Notes: a model not told the origin generated them from the sequence alone. Shown: positions 1-8,569, numbered from the stretch's first letter. The stretch: 64,000 nt of DNA from Corynebacterium atrinae (GCF_030408455.1 NZ_CP046977.1:744001-808000), one strand, 5' to 3'. Translations and numbers: made by a program.

Positions 1-68
1 CAAATCACGATGAACGGCTTCGTGTTGATGTCGTGGCGGACGGTGCGGACTGCTGGGGGCCGATGCAC
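1..68 (-). CDS. radical SAM/SPASM family protein, N-terminal fragment
   Basis: Only the first 22 codons are inside the window; the gene runs off the left edge. The GTG start at 68 is supported by a Shine-Dalgarno-like GAGGAAG five bases upstream. The visible residues include RTVRHDINTKPFIVI. This resembles the N-terminus of actinobacterial radical SAM/SPASM proteins of the heme-biosynthesis-like family, where this segment precedes the CxxxCxxC cluster that would lie outside the window. The family assignment comes from recall of this N-terminal motif alone; the catalytic cysteines cannot be seen. It is transcribed in the same direction as the alkB operon, about 85 bases downstream of alkB. Confidence 0.5.
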   Translation of the reverse strand, partial: MHRPPAVRTVRHDINTKPFIVI

Positions 69-152
69 GGGACTTCCTCGGGTTGCCAAGAGTGGAAAAG
101 ATTCTGTTCCCCAGCTACTTTACCCCCGTGCCTCGAGCCCACGGCGGCGTCG

Positions 153-824
153 TCAGTCAGTCAACCCTGTTTCCCGCAGGGTGATGTTGAGCCTGCCTGA
201 CGCCAGCCCGCAGTCGGGCGGCGCAGTATGCGGATAGATCTTTGGCACGCCGTGATAAGCCAGCCGGGCTGGGCCACCGAAAACGAAGAGATCGCCGGAG
301 GCGAGATCGATGTCGTGATAGGGCTTACTACGGTTGTTGGTGTTGCCGAAGCGAAACTTGCAGGAATCTCCGATGGAGAGGGAAATGACCGGGGCGGGGG
401 AGCGTTCCTCCCGGTCTTGGTGCATCCCCATCTTGGCGGTGTCGGCGTAGTAATTCACCAGCGCGGTGTCTGGGGTGTAGGTGGCCCCAGCGTCGTGGTC
501 GCCAGTGGCGGCAATGAGGGCCTGGCGGCCCAGCCGTACCATCCATTCGGGGAAGTCGAGGACTCGATGTCCGTTCACATCGACGGCGTTGCGGGTGTAT
601 TCGTAGGGGCGCCAATGCCAGCCAAGGCACACCGTTTGTACGCTCATGTCATGCCCGCGGATCTTTGGGGAGTGGAGGGGGACCGGGCCTTGGATCCATT
701 CGTGGAAGCGGGCGACGATCCACCGTTGTTGCTCCAAGGTGAGCCAGCCCGGCACATGGTGTGCATCCGCCGGGAGCTCGACCGCAGGAGGCCCAAGTAG
801 GTCATCACCGAAGAGCGGCTCCAT
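153..824 (-). CDS. alkB: AlkB-family 2-oxoglutarate/Fe(II) dioxygenase
   Basis: Predicted DNA/RNA demethylase that removes 1-methyladenine and 3-methylcytosine lesions by oxidation with 2-oxoglutarate and Fe(II). The protein of 223 residues shows the HxD iron pair at about 135-137 (MGMHQDREE), the distal iron histidine at about 191 (YHGVPKIYPH) and the two arginines that bind 2-oxoglutarate in RLNITLR at about 211-217. The start at 824 was chosen over an upstream in-frame GTG because it gives the normal family N-terminus and has a GGGAG-like site just before it. It overlaps the 3' end of the upstream ogt by 20 bases and is the last gene of a four-gene operon with two methyltransferases and a sigma factor. 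The context strongly supports an alkylation-repair role. Confidence 0.9.
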   Translation of the reverse strand: MEPLFGDDLLGPPAVELPADAHHVPGWLTLEQQRWIVARFHEWIQGPVPLHSPKIRGHDMSVQTVCLGWHWRPYEYTRNAVDVNGHRVLDFPEWMVRLGRQALIAATGDHDAGATYTPDTALVNYYADTAKMGMHQDREERSPAPVISLSIGDSCKFRFGNTNNRSKPYHDIDLASGDLFVFGGPARLAYHGVPKIYPHTAPPDCGLASGRLNITLRETGLTD

Positions 825-1413
825 GGGAGTCTCCCTTCTCGAGGTCCAGCAAGATCGATTTTGCCTCCAGTCCGCCGAGGTACCCGCCCAGGGTTCCATC
901 GGAACGCAGCACGCGGTGGCACGGAATGATCACCGGCAGGGGATTGGTGGCGCAGGCGGTTCCCACGGCGCGAATGGCCGTCGGCTTGCCCACCAACGCT
1001 GCGACCTCTTTGTAGGACCGGGTGTTTCCGTAGGTGATGCGGGGGAGAAAGCTGTGCACCTCGCGGCGAAATCCCGCGGAGAGGGCGAAATCCAGGGGCA
1101 GATCGAAGACCTGGCGGCGACCAGAGAAGTACTCCTCTAATTCTCCGGCGACCGTGTCCAGCCGCGCGGGAGCCTCCAGCACTCGCGGACTGACCTTGGC
1201 GGCGATGGTCGTCAGGACGGCGTCGAAACCCTCGACCTCGAAGGCCACACGCACGAGGCCTTTCTCCGTCGCGGCCAACAACAGCGGGCCGAGCGGGGAA
1301 TCCACGATGCGATAAGCGACGTCGAGGTTCCCTTCCGCCGCGGCGCGTCGTCCTAGTTCAACGTGGAGTTGGTCGAGGTCCGCGCGGGAAATGGGGAAAG
1401 AGGCAAGGTTCAT
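805..1413 (-). CDS. ogt: methylated-DNA-protein cysteine methyltransferase (first copy)
   Basis: O6-methylguanine-DNA methyltransferase that transfers the alkyl group from DNA to its own cysteine in a suicide reaction. The acceptor motif PCHRV is at about 164-168 with Cys165; the helix-turn-helix region TYGNTRSYKEVAALVGKPTAIRAVG precedes it as expected, in two parts. At 202 residues it is longer than a minimal Ogt: some 33 residues (ISRADLDQLHVELGRRAAAE and on) come before the usual VDSPLGPLLLA strand. The start ATG overlaps the stop of the upstream sigma-factor gene (ATGA), so the two are probably translationally coupled. The N-terminal helix could contact the sigma factor, but that is inference. 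Confidence in the enzyme family is high. Confidence 0.92.
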   Translation of the reverse strand: MNLASFPISRADLDQLHVELGRRAAAEGNLDVAYRIVDSPLGPLLLAATEKGLVRVAFEVEGFDAVLTTIAAKVSPRVLEAPARLDTVAGELEEYFSGRRQVFDLPLDFALSAGFRREVHSFLPRITYGNTRSYKEVAALVGKPTAIRAVGTACATNPLPVIIPCHRVLRSDGTLGGYLGGLEAKSILLDLEKGDSHGAALR

Positions 1414-1883
1414 GAGGGCTCCTCCGTCGAGTAGGTCCTGCGCAAGTTCTTGATGCCATCTGCCGACGCCCGCCGCACGGCCTCCGCCGTCCCGCCGATC
1501 AACCGGGCAGTCTCGGTGTGCGGCAGCCCGCCCAGATAGTGGTAGGCGATGGCGAGGCGCTGCCGATCTGGCAGCTGCGCCACGTCCTGCCAGATGCCCT
1601 CGTCCGCGCCGGGATTGCCCCTTGAAGAGGGATGCTCCGGCACTTCAGGAGTCGGGATGGCGCGCCGGGCACGGGTGATGTCGATGGACTTGCGCTGGGC
1701 GACTCGCACGAGCCACGCCTCCACGTTCGCGTCGCCGGGCAGTTCCGGCCACGAGCGCAAGGCGGCGAGAAAGGTCTCTGACCAGGCATCGTCGGCGTCG
1801 GCGCCGTAGCCCAGGACGGTGCGGCAAACCCGAAGGATCGTGGCCCCGTGCTGGTGCACTGCCTGCTCGAATGGACCTTTCAT
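1410..1883 (-). CDS. ECF-like sigma-70 family RNA polymerase sigma factor
   Basis: A 157-residue sigma factor with region 2 at about 20-70 (DADDAWSETFLAALRSWPEL, then EAWLVRVAQRKSIDITRARR) and region 4 at about 105-150 (LPDRQRLAIAYHYLGGLPH followed by an HTH-like TETARLIGGTAEAVRRA). There is no region 1 or 3, as in ECF factors. The ATG at 1883 was chosen because it starts at the conserved helix and leaves 14 bases to the upstream ogt. A longer in-frame extension reads through that ogt in another frame and is rejected. No anti-sigma gene is present; the partner encoded with ATGA overlap is a DNA methyltransferase. It probably directs transcription of this operon or other repair genes, but the target promoters are unknown. 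Confidence 0.85.
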   Translation of the reverse strand: MKGPFEQAVHQHGATILRVCRTVLGYGADADDAWSETFLAALRSWPELPGDANVEAWLVRVAQRKSIDITRARRAIPTPEVPEHPSSRGNPGADEGIWQDVAQLPDRQRLAIAYHYLGGLPHTETARLIGGTAEAVRRASADGIKNLRRTYSTEEPS

Positions 1884-1897
1884 CTTTCGCAGCCTAC

Positions 1898-2401
1898 TTA
1901 GAACAAGCGCTGCCCGGCGGGCTCTTCGAGCTCCAGCAGCCACCGCTTGCGCTCTAGTCCGCCGGCGAATCCGGTTAGGGAGCCGTCCGCACCGATGACG
2001 CGATGGCAGGGGATGATGATGGAGATGGGATTGTGTCCCACGGCTTGGCCCACCCGCTGAGCCAAGTGTCGGTTGCCCAGCTGCACAGCCAGGGCGCCGT
2101 AGGTGGTCGTTTCGCCGTAGGGGATCTCGCGCAGTAGCGCCCACACTCGTTCGGAGAACTCATCGCCGTGGGCCGCCAGGGGCACGTCGAAGGTCTGGCG
2201 TGCACCGGCGAAATACTCGGAGAGCTGCTCGGCTGCCTGAGACAACACCTCGTCATCGTCGGCGATCACCATTGCCCCAAACGAGGATGCTTCCGGCAGG
2301 TACCGGTGTCCGGGGAAGAAGATCCCACTCACCCCCGAATCCTCCGCGACGAGGGTCAGTTCACCCAGGACCGTCTGCACGAACGCGTGTCTCGTTGCCA
2401 T
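1898..2401 (-). CDS. ogt: methylated-DNA-protein cysteine methyltransferase (second copy)
   Basis: Second O6-alkylguanine methyltransferase, 167 residues, with acceptor motif IIPCHRV (Cys132) and the preceding wing-helix sequence IPYGETTTYGALAVQLGNRH. It lacks the N-terminal extension of the other copy and has standard Ogt/Ada C-domain length. The ATG at 2401 follows GGAAAGGTGATCACG, a plausible ribosome site; an ATG-less extension upstream is unlikely. It is the first gene of the operon ogt - sigma - ogt - alkB, separated by 14 bases from the sigma gene. No Ada N-terminal zinc/AraC domain is present, so the classical Ada positive regulator is absent here. Confidence 0.92.
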   Translation of the reverse strand: MATRHAFVQTVLGELTLVAEDSGVSGIFFPGHRYLPEASSFGAMVIADDDEVLSQAAEQLSEYFAGARQTFDVPLAAHGDEFSERVWALLREIPYGETTTYGALAVQLGNRHLAQRVGQAVGHNPISIIIPCHRVIGADGSLTGFAGGLERKRWLLELEEPAGQRLF

Positions 2402-2465
2402 CGTGATCACCTTTCCATCAATAGCTCTCACCTAGTAAACGCCGCAGCTCGGTCAAACGTGAGGT

Positions 2466-3137
2466 CTATAGGTCCGCCAGCAGTAAATCCAGCCCCACGG
2501 TGAAGGGCTCTTCGGAGTAGGGGTTTGACCCAGCTAAGCCCGCTGGCGCTGGCTTAAAGGCCTCCGTCGCCCGCCGCAACTCAAGCAATGGCTGGCCCCC
2601 GTCGGCGGGGACTTCAAAGATGTGCGCGGGGGCTTGGGTATCAAAGGCGGATCCGTAGATGAAGGATTCCATTGCTACGACCCTTGGCATGACCTGATGG
2701 GCGGGAACACCGGCGTAGAACAGCGCGGCGGCGACGGCATCGTACATTTCCTGTGTCCGTGGTGCGCCAGCGACGGGAAGGGTTGCGATGACTTGGACCA
2801 AGGGGGTGTGTTCGGCGAAGACATCGCGATAGGAGCGGGCCCAGGCGCGCAGTGCATCGGCGACACCAATTTCGCCGCGCGTGGCGCGCAACAGGGGCTC
2901 GGTATCGACCAGCCCCATGACGGCGTCCTGCAAGAGAACCAGGAGCTCGGCTTTGTTGGTGATGTGGTTGTAGAGGGCACTGGGGGCTACTCCCAGGTGG
3001 CGGGCCAACGCAGACATGGTGAGTTTGTCGTAGCCAGTCTCGAGGGTGAGCTTCAAGGCTGCCGCAGCGATAGCGTCGCGGGTAATGGCGGGCTGAGCTG
3101 GGCGTCCTCGGCCGCGGGGTCGCCGGGATTTATTCAT
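2466..3137 (-). CDS. TetR/AcrR family regulator of the putrescine genes
   Basis: A 223-residue TetR-type repressor. A basic N-terminal tail (NKSRRPRGRGRP) is followed by the HTH at about 20-65 (LTMSALARHLGVAPSALYNHI) and a C-terminal ligand domain rich in helices. Start ATG at 3137 was preferred over the earlier in-frame codon at 3209, which lies inside the palindrome. It is divergent from the putrescine oxidase gene; the gap contains a perfect 9-base inverted repeat at 3191-3213. The position suggests repression of puo-usp-permease-aldehyde dehydrogenase with an amine or aldehyde as inducer. This is inferred from gene order, not shown. Confidence 0.85.
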   Translation of the reverse strand: MNKSRRPRGRGRPAQPAITRDAIAAAALKLTLETGYDKLTMSALARHLGVAPSALYNHITNKAELLVLLQDAVMGLVDTEPLLRATRGEIGVADALRAWARSYRDVFAEHTPLVQVIATLPVAGAPRTQEMYDAVAAALFYAGVPAHQVMPRVVAMESFIYGSAFDTQAPAHIFEVPADGGQPLLELRRATEAFKPAPAGLAGSNPYSEEPFTVGLDLLLADL

Positions 3138-3190
3138 TGGGGACAGACTCTTCCCTTCGTGACGTGGATCATATACAGTGACGGGCAACA

Positions 3191-3213
3191 CATAATGAAT
3201 GCCGTTCATTATG
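3191..3213. promoter_or_regulatory. TetR operator candidate (perfect inverted repeat)
   Basis: CATAATGAA and TTCATTATG form perfect 9-base arms around a 5-base spacer (TGCCG). The element sits between the divergent TetR gene and the putrescine oxidase gene, 54 and 68 bases from the two start codons. Size and symmetry fit a TetR dimer site. Confidence 0.7.
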
Positions 3214-3280
3214 TTCTAGGGTTCAGACCCCATTGTCGTATATCACTACCCCGCCAGACGCGGGAATGACAGGAGACATC

Positions 3281-4753
3281 GTGAACGCCAACGATATTCA
3301 GACTCTCGACCGAGATGTCGTCGTCATCGGAGCCGGTCCCGCCGGACTCATGGCCGCCCGCACCCTCAAGAAAAACGGCCTGTCCGTGGCCGTCCTCGAA
3401 GCTCGCGAGCGCGTCGGCGGTCGGACATGGAACGGCGTCGTCGCCGACGCCCAGGGCAACGAGCACTTCATCGAACTCGGTGGCCAGTGGATTTCCCCCG
3501 ACCAAACCCGGCTCATTGAGCTGGTCGACGAGCTGGGCTTGAGCACCTTCCAGCGCTACCGCGAAGGCAAGTCCATCTACGTCTCCCCAGATGGCACCCG
3601 CCACGAGTACGAGGGCGACGTTCTTCCCACTTCCGGCACCACCCGGGAGGCCGCCGACAAGCTCATCGCTGACCTCGACGCACTCGTCGCCGAGATCGAT
3701 CCGGCTAAGCCGTGGGAGCATCCCCGCGCCGCCGAGCTTGATGCCATTTCCTTCCGGGACTGGCTCGCCGAGCGGTGCGACGACGAAGAGGCGATCGACA
3801 ACGTCTCCATCTACGTGGCCTCCGGAATGTTGACCAAGCCCTCGCGGACCTTTTCCGCCTTGCAGGCGGCGCTGATGGCGGCGTCGGCAGGCTCTTTCTC
3901 CAACCTGGTGGATGAAGATTTCATCCTTGATGCCCGCGTCGATGGCGGCATGCAGTCCGTCTCCCTGACCATGGCACAGGAACTGGGCGACGACGTCATC
4001 CTTGGCTCCCCGGTGCGATCGCTTACCTGGGCGACCCCCGATGCCACCACCGCTGACCCGCTGAACAAGGTCAAAGCCGATGTTCGCAACGGCGTCGACA
4101 ACAATGGCGGTCCTGGCAACGTCACCGCCTACTCAGACAAGGCCATTGTTAACGCTCGCTACGTCGTGCTCGCCATTCCGCCGAACCTCTACAGCCGCAT
4201 CAGCTACACCCCGCCGCTGCCCCGCGATCAGCACATCGCTCATCAGCACATTTCCATGGGCCTCGTCATCAAGGTTCACGCCGTGTATGACACCCCCTTC
4301 TGGCGCGAAAAGGGCCTGTCCGGCACCGGCTTCGGCGGCGGGCGCCTGGTCCAGGAGGTCTACGACAACACCAACTACTCCGGCGATCAGGAAGACCCCT
4401 ACGGCACGCTCGTCGGTTTCGTATCGGATGTTTATGCCGAGCAAATGTGGCATCTGCCCGCCGAGGAGCGCAAGGCCGCCATCCTCGAGGCGATGTCGCT
4501 CTACCTGGGCGAGGAGACAAAGAACCCCATCGCCTTCTACCTCTCTGACATGGCCGCCGAGGAATGGACCCGCGGTGCCTACGCCACCAGCTATGACCTG
4601 GGAGGACTCTCGCGCTGGGGTCACCTGCAGAACCAGCCCACCGGCCCCATCCATTACGCCTGCTCGGACATCGCTGGGGAAGGCTACCAGCATGTGGATG
4701 GTGCCATCCGCATGGGCGAGGCCGTCGCAAAGCACATCCTGGACCAGGAGTGA
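3281..4753 (+). CDS. puo: putrescine oxidase (flavin amine oxidase)
   Basis: Predicted FAD-dependent oxidase: putrescine + O2 -> 4-aminobutanal (cyclising to pyrroline) + NH3 + H2O2. The GTG start at 3281 has AGGAG five bases upstream; earlier in-frame starts lack a site. The 490-residue protein has the dinucleotide motif GAGPAG at 17-22 and the amine oxidase signature EARERVGGRTW. The segments GGQWISPDQT, GMLTKPSRTFSALQAALMAA and SAGSFSNLVDEDFILD closely match actinobacterial Puo enzymes (Kocuria, Rhodococcus) as I remember them. The C-terminal FAD segment is YACSDIAGEGYQHVDGA. It is followed within six bases by a stress protein, then a permease and aldehyde dehydrogenase. A related substrate such as another diamine or tyramine cannot be excluded. 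Confidence 0.85.
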   Translation: MNANDIQTLDRDVVVIGAGPAGLMAARTLKKNGLSVAVLEARERVGGRTWNGVVADAQGNEHFIELGGQWISPDQTRLIELVDELGLSTFQRYREGKSIYVSPDGTRHEYEGDVLPTSGTTREAADKLIADLDALVAEIDPAKPWEHPRAAELDAISFRDWLAERCDDEEAIDNVSIYVASGMLTKPSRTFSALQAALMAASAGSFSNLVDEDFILDARVDGGMQSVSLTMAQELGDDVILGSPVRSLTWATPDATTADPLNKVKADVRNGVDNNGGPGNVTAYSDKAIVNARYVVLAIPPNLYSRISYTPPLPRDQHIAHQHISMGLVIKVHAVYDTPFWREKGLSGTGFGGGRLVQEVYDNTNYSGDQEDPYGTLVGFVSDVYAEQMWHLPAEERKAAILEAMSLYLGEETKNPIAFYLSDMAAEEWTRGAYATSYDLGGLSRWGHLQNQPTGPIHYACSDIAGEGYQHVDGAIRMGEAVAKHILDQE

Positions 4754-4758
4754 GTGCG

Positions 4759-5634
4759 ATGCGCACCCCCAAGGGACGATTCCTCGTCGGCTACGTGGCA
4801 ACCCATTTCGGACGCGACGCGCTCAACCTGGCTATATCGCTGGCGCAGGGCCGCGATGTCCACATCGATATTGTCATGGTTGTCCCCGTTGACAACCCCT
4901 ATTCGGGCACGTACCCGCACGATCGTGGCTACTCGTCGATCGTCGAGGAGCAGATGGCGCAATGGCTGCAGGATGCCCTCGACCGCGTGCCGGAGGGCAT
5001 CTCAGCCACCGGACGCATCGTGGCGGGCGAATCGGAGGCCGAGACCCTCCACCGAACCGCGCTCGAACTAGGCGCCGACCTCATCGTGGTCGGTGCCCGC
5101 GACGGAGCCATCCTCAGCCGGTTCCGCGTCGGTTCGGTAGCCAATGCCCTCCTGCATTCCTCCAGTGTGCCGGTGGCGCTCGCCCCGGCAGGCTTCGATT
5201 ACACCGGCCCCACCACTCGTTTCACTGCCATGTTCGGCTCCCGACCCGGCGCGCCCGACGTCGTCGGTCTCGCCGTCGACCGCGCCCGCCGTCGCGGAGT
5301 GCCGTTGCGCCTGGCCTCGCTGGTGCTCAGCGATGCGACAGTGCTTGACGACGTCCGCGCACTCGGCGATGCACGCCTCACCGAGTTGGCGGGGGAGATG
5401 GTCGAATCGGGCGCTGCCACGACGATCATCGCCGCCGGCGACTCCATCGAGCAGGCGATGCAGCAGCTCGACTGGCAAAAGGGCGACGTCGTCGTGGTTG
5501 GTTCCTCACGCATGGCGGTCAACGGCCGCATCTTCATTGGCACCACGGCGGCCAAAATCCTGCGCACCATCCCGGTGCCCATGCTCGTCGTGCCAGCTGG
5601 CTACATCTACGAAGAAGGAGGCGGGTCATTATGA
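4759..5634 (+). CDS. tandem universal stress protein (UspA family)
   Basis: A 291-residue protein with two Usp domains. The first (about 8-140) ends with an ATP-binding-type motif, VGARDGAILSRFRVGSVANA. The second (about 150-285) ends with VVVGSSRMAVNGRIFIGTTA. The ATG at 4759 was chosen because AGGAG lies eight bases upstream; the overlapping GTG at 4750 sits on that site. Its last codon overlaps the start of the APC permease (ATGA). Usp domains are often encoded with, or fused to, APC-type transporters, so it may sense ATP and modulate the permease. That role is inference. Confidence 0.85.
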   Translation: MRTPKGRFLVGYVATHFGRDALNLAISLAQGRDVHIDIVMVVPVDNPYSGTYPHDRGYSSIVEEQMAQWLQDALDRVPEGISATGRIVAGESEAETLHRTALELGADLIVVGARDGAILSRFRVGSVANALLHSSSVPVALAPAGFDYTGPTTRFTAMFGSRPGAPDVVGLAVDRARRRGVPLRLASLVLSDATVLDDVRALGDARLTELAGEMVESGAATTIIAAGDSIEQAMQQLDWQKGDVVVVGSSRMAVNGRIFIGTTAAKILRTIPVPMLVVPAGYIYEEGGGSL

Positions 5635-7151
5635 GCGAGCAAAATACCTCGGCAAAGGGGTTAGCCACGGGCCGAGTAGGGCTTATCGGCGCCGTCGTCA
5701 TCGGTGTCAGCTGTATTGCCCCGACCTACACGCTGACCTCAGGCCTAGGTCCCACGATCGCGGCCGTCGGCGAATATGTCCCAGCGATCCTCCTGCTGGG
5801 CTTCATCCCTATGCTGCTGGTGGCCTTCGCTTACCGTGAGCTCAACAACCGTCTGCCCGATTCGGGCACGTCCTTCACGTGGGCTACCAAGGCGTTTGGC
5901 CCGTGGGTCGGATGGATGGGCGGCTGGGGGCTCATCACCGCCACCGTCATCGTGCTGTCCAACCTTGCGGCCGTGGCCGTCGACTTTCTCTACCTCCTCA
6001 TCGCCCAGATCACCGGTCGTCCGGAGATCGCCGACCTCACCCACAACCTCTGGGTGAACATCCCCACGACCATCGTGCTTATTTCCTTCGCCGCCTACAT
6101 TTCCTATCGCGGCCTGGAATCCACGCAGAAAGTCCAGTACATCCTTGTTGGCGCGCAGCTGCTCGCCCTGGCGGTATTCGATGTCTCGGCTCTCTGGCAG
6201 GCATACAACAACGGAGGTTTCGACTTCACTCCGGTTCATGCCTCCTGGTTCAACCCGCTGAACATCGGCAACTTCTCCCTTATTGCCGCCGGTATTTCCC
6301 TCTCGATCTTCATGTTCTGGGGGTGGGACGTCACCCTCACCATGAATGAGGAAACCAAGGATCCGGAGAAGACCCCCGGCCGCGCCGCCACCTTTACCAT
6401 CCTCATCATCATTACCTTCTACATCCTCACCGCCGTCGCCATCATCGCCTGGGCTGGAACGGGAACCGAGGGACTTGGCGCTGGAAACCCCGACAATCAG
6501 GAATCCATCTTCGCTGCCCTGGCCAACCCAGTGCTCGGCCCGATGGCCATCCTCATGTCGGTCGCCGTCGTGTCAAGCTCGTTTGCCTCCCTGCAATCCA
6601 CCATGGTCTCTCCGGCCCGCACCCTCCTGGCCATGGGCTATTACCGGGCCCTCCCGCCAGTATTCTCCAAGATCAGCCCCCGCTTCCGCTCACCCAGCGT
6701 GGCGACGGTCGCGTCTGCCGCCGGCGCCACCATCTTCTACACCGTCACCCGGTTGCTCTCCGAAAACGCCCTGTGGGACACCATCACCGCCCTCGGCCTG
6801 ATGATCTGCTTCTACTATGGCGTTACCGCCCTCGCCTGCGTGTGGTACTTCCGCCACGAGCTGCTGAGCTCGCCCCGCAACATCCTGTTCAAGCTGGTCT
6901 GCCCGGGACTCGGTGGCATGTTCTTGCTGGTGATGTTCTTTATCACCGCCATCGACTCCATCGATCCTTCCTACGGCTCGGGATCTTCCATCGCTGGCGT
7001 AGGCACCGTCTTCGTCCTCGGAATGGGAGTCCTACTGCTTGGCGTCGTCCTCATGGTATTCACCCGCTTCCGGCACCCGGCCTTCTTCTGCGGCGAGACG
7101 CTCCGGAAGGAACGCTCTGACCTGGAACCTGAAACACCCGTCCTCGTCTAA
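5631..7151 (+). CDS. APC-family permease, probable putrescine/polyamine importer
   Basis: A 506-residue integral membrane protein of the amino acid-polyamine-organocation superfamily with about 12 hydrophobic segments. The first segment has the family motif (VVIGVSCIAPTYTLTSGLGP), and a conserved loop reads NEETKDPEKTPGRAA. It is translationally coupled to the stress protein and lies between putrescine oxidase and an aldehyde dehydrogenase. This makes putrescine or another short diamine the likely substrate. Amino acid transport is the alternative. The C-terminal tail (about 475-506) is short and charged. Confidence 0.8.
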   Translation: MSEQNTSAKGLATGRVGLIGAVVIGVSCIAPTYTLTSGLGPTIAAVGEYVPAILLLGFIPMLLVAFAYRELNNRLPDSGTSFTWATKAFGPWVGWMGGWGLITATVIVLSNLAAVAVDFLYLLIAQITGRPEIADLTHNLWVNIPTTIVLISFAAYISYRGLESTQKVQYILVGAQLLALAVFDVSALWQAYNNGGFDFTPVHASWFNPLNIGNFSLIAAGISLSIFMFWGWDVTLTMNEETKDPEKTPGRAATFTILIIITFYILTAVAIIAWAGTGTEGLGAGNPDNQESIFAALANPVLGPMAILMSVAVVSSSFASLQSTMVSPARTLLAMGYYRALPPVFSKISPRFRSPSVATVASAAGATIFYTVTRLLSENALWDTITALGLMICFYYGVTALACVWYFRHELLSSPRNILFKLVCPGLGGMFLLVMFFITAIDSIDPSYGSGSSIAGVGTVFVLGMGVLLLGVVLMVFTRFRHPAFFCGETLRKERSDLEPETPVLV

Positions 7152-7177
7152 TCACACCACCTCTAGGAGTTCACAAC

Positions 7178-8560
7178 ATGTCCACCAAGGAAACCGGCTA
7201 CCGTGTCGAAAGCCCCGCTACCGGGGAGGTGCTGGAACGCTTCCCAACCGCGACCGATGCCGAGGTGGCTGCGGCCGTTGAATCCGCTCATTCGGCCTAT
7301 CGGGACTGGTCAGCCCTCGATATTTCCGAGCGTGCTTCCGCGGTACACCGTGCCGCTGACCTCTTCGAATCCCGCAAGCAGGAGCTTGCCGAAATCATCT
7401 CGCGAGAAATGGGCAAGCCGATTTCCGAAGGCATCGAGGAAGCCGAGTTCTCCGCCGCTATCCTGCGCTACTACGCAGACAACGGCGCCCAGTTCACGGC
7501 CGACCAGGCCATCAGCACCGCCGACGGCGCTACAGCCATGATCAAGCGCCGCCCCATCGGCGCCCTCTTGGGCATCATGCCTTGGAACTTCCCCTACTAT
7601 CAGATCGCCCGATTCGCCGGACCGAACCTCATGCTTGGCAACACGATTGTGCTCAAGCACGCTGAAATCTGCCCGACCTCAGCCCAAGCCGTCGATGACA
7701 TCTTCCGCGATGCCGGTGTGCCGGTCGGAGGCTACGTCAATGTCTTCGCCAGCCATGATCAGATCGCCACCATCATCGCCGACCCCCGCATCCAAGGCGT
7801 CTCCCTAACAGGCTCCGAGCGCGCCGGGTCCATCATTGCCTCCCTCGCCGGCAAGCACCTCAAGAAGGCCGTCCTCGAACTCGGCGGCTCCGACCCCTAC
7901 GTCGTACTTGACACCGACGACGTAACCGCCGCCGCCCAGCTCGCTTGGTCCACCCGCATGTACAACACTGGCCAAGCCTGCAACTCCAACAAGCGCCTCA
8001 TCGTCATGGATGACATCTACGACGACTTCGTCGCCGAACTCGTCCGCCTCGCCGAAGCAATGGAGCCGGGTTCCCCCGACACCGCGGGTCCCAGCGTCTA
8101 CATGCCGCTGTCCTCCCGCTCCGCCGCTGAAGGCCTCAATGCGCAGGTACAAAAGGCCGTCGAGGAAGGTGCCACACTGCGCGCCGGGGGAGTGCTTGGC
8201 GACGCCGCCTTCTTCTCCCCGGCCGTCATCACCGACATCACCCCCGATATGGAATCCCACCACGTCGAATTCTTCGGTCCCGTCGCCGTCGTCTACCGCG
8301 TCAGTTCCGACGACGAGGCACTCGCCGTGGCCAACGACAGCCCCTTCGGCCTCGGCGGCGCCGTCTTCTCCCGCGACCAGCTGCGCGCCGAGAAGATCGC
8401 CCGCGAACTTGAAGTAGGCATGGCCAACGTCAACACCCCCGCCGGTGAAGGCGCCGAACTGCCCTTCGGTGGCGTCAAACGCTCCGGCTACGGCCGCGAG
8501 CTCGGCCCACTCGGCATGGATGAGTTCGTGAACAAGCAGCTGTACTACGTCCAGAAGTAG
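7178..8560 (+). CDS. NAD(P)-dependent aldehyde dehydrogenase, probable 4-aminobutanal dehydrogenase
   Basis: A 460-residue ALDH-superfamily enzyme with the MPWNFPYYQIARF substrate/cofactor segment at about 133, catalytic glutamate in LELGGSDPYV at about 231 and catalytic cysteine in TGQACNSNKR at about 265. Shorter than GabD, it resembles the succinate-semialdehyde dehydrogenase-like subgroup. In this operon it most likely oxidises the 4-aminobutanal made by putrescine oxidase to 4-aminobutyrate, which the neighbouring gabT/gabD then degrade. AGGAG sits nine bases before the ATG. Succinate-semialdehyde as the real substrate is possible, since a separate gabD is nearby. Confidence 0.8.
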   Translation: MSTKETGYRVESPATGEVLERFPTATDAEVAAAVESAHSAYRDWSALDISERASAVHRAADLFESRKQELAEIISREMGKPISEGIEEAEFSAAILRYYADNGAQFTADQAISTADGATAMIKRRPIGALLGIMPWNFPYYQIARFAGPNLMLGNTIVLKHAEICPTSAQAVDDIFRDAGVPVGGYVNVFASHDQIATIIADPRIQGVSLTGSERAGSIIASLAGKHLKKAVLELGGSDPYVVLDTDDVTAAAQLAWSTRMYNTGQACNSNKRLIVMDDIYDDFVAELVRLAEAMEPGSPDTAGPSVYMPLSSRSAAEGLNAQVQKAVEEGATLRAGGVLGDAAFFSPAVITDITPDMESHHVEFFGPVAVVYRVSSDDEALAVANDSPFGLGGAVFSRDQLRAEKIARELEVGMANVNTPAGEGAELPFGGVKRSGYGRELGPLGMDEFVNKQLYYVQK

Positions 8561-8569
8561 GGAGGAGAT

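Noticed and set aside
10..237. Plus-strand ORF of 75 codons at the left end
   Set aside because: Arg/Ser-rich, no ribosome site, and overlaps the alkB 3' end and the radical SAM promoter region on the other strand.
1884..2144. N-terminal extension of the sigma factor reading
   Set aside because: It reads through the upstream ogt in another frame and has low-complexity Arg/His composition; the conserved fold begins at 1883.
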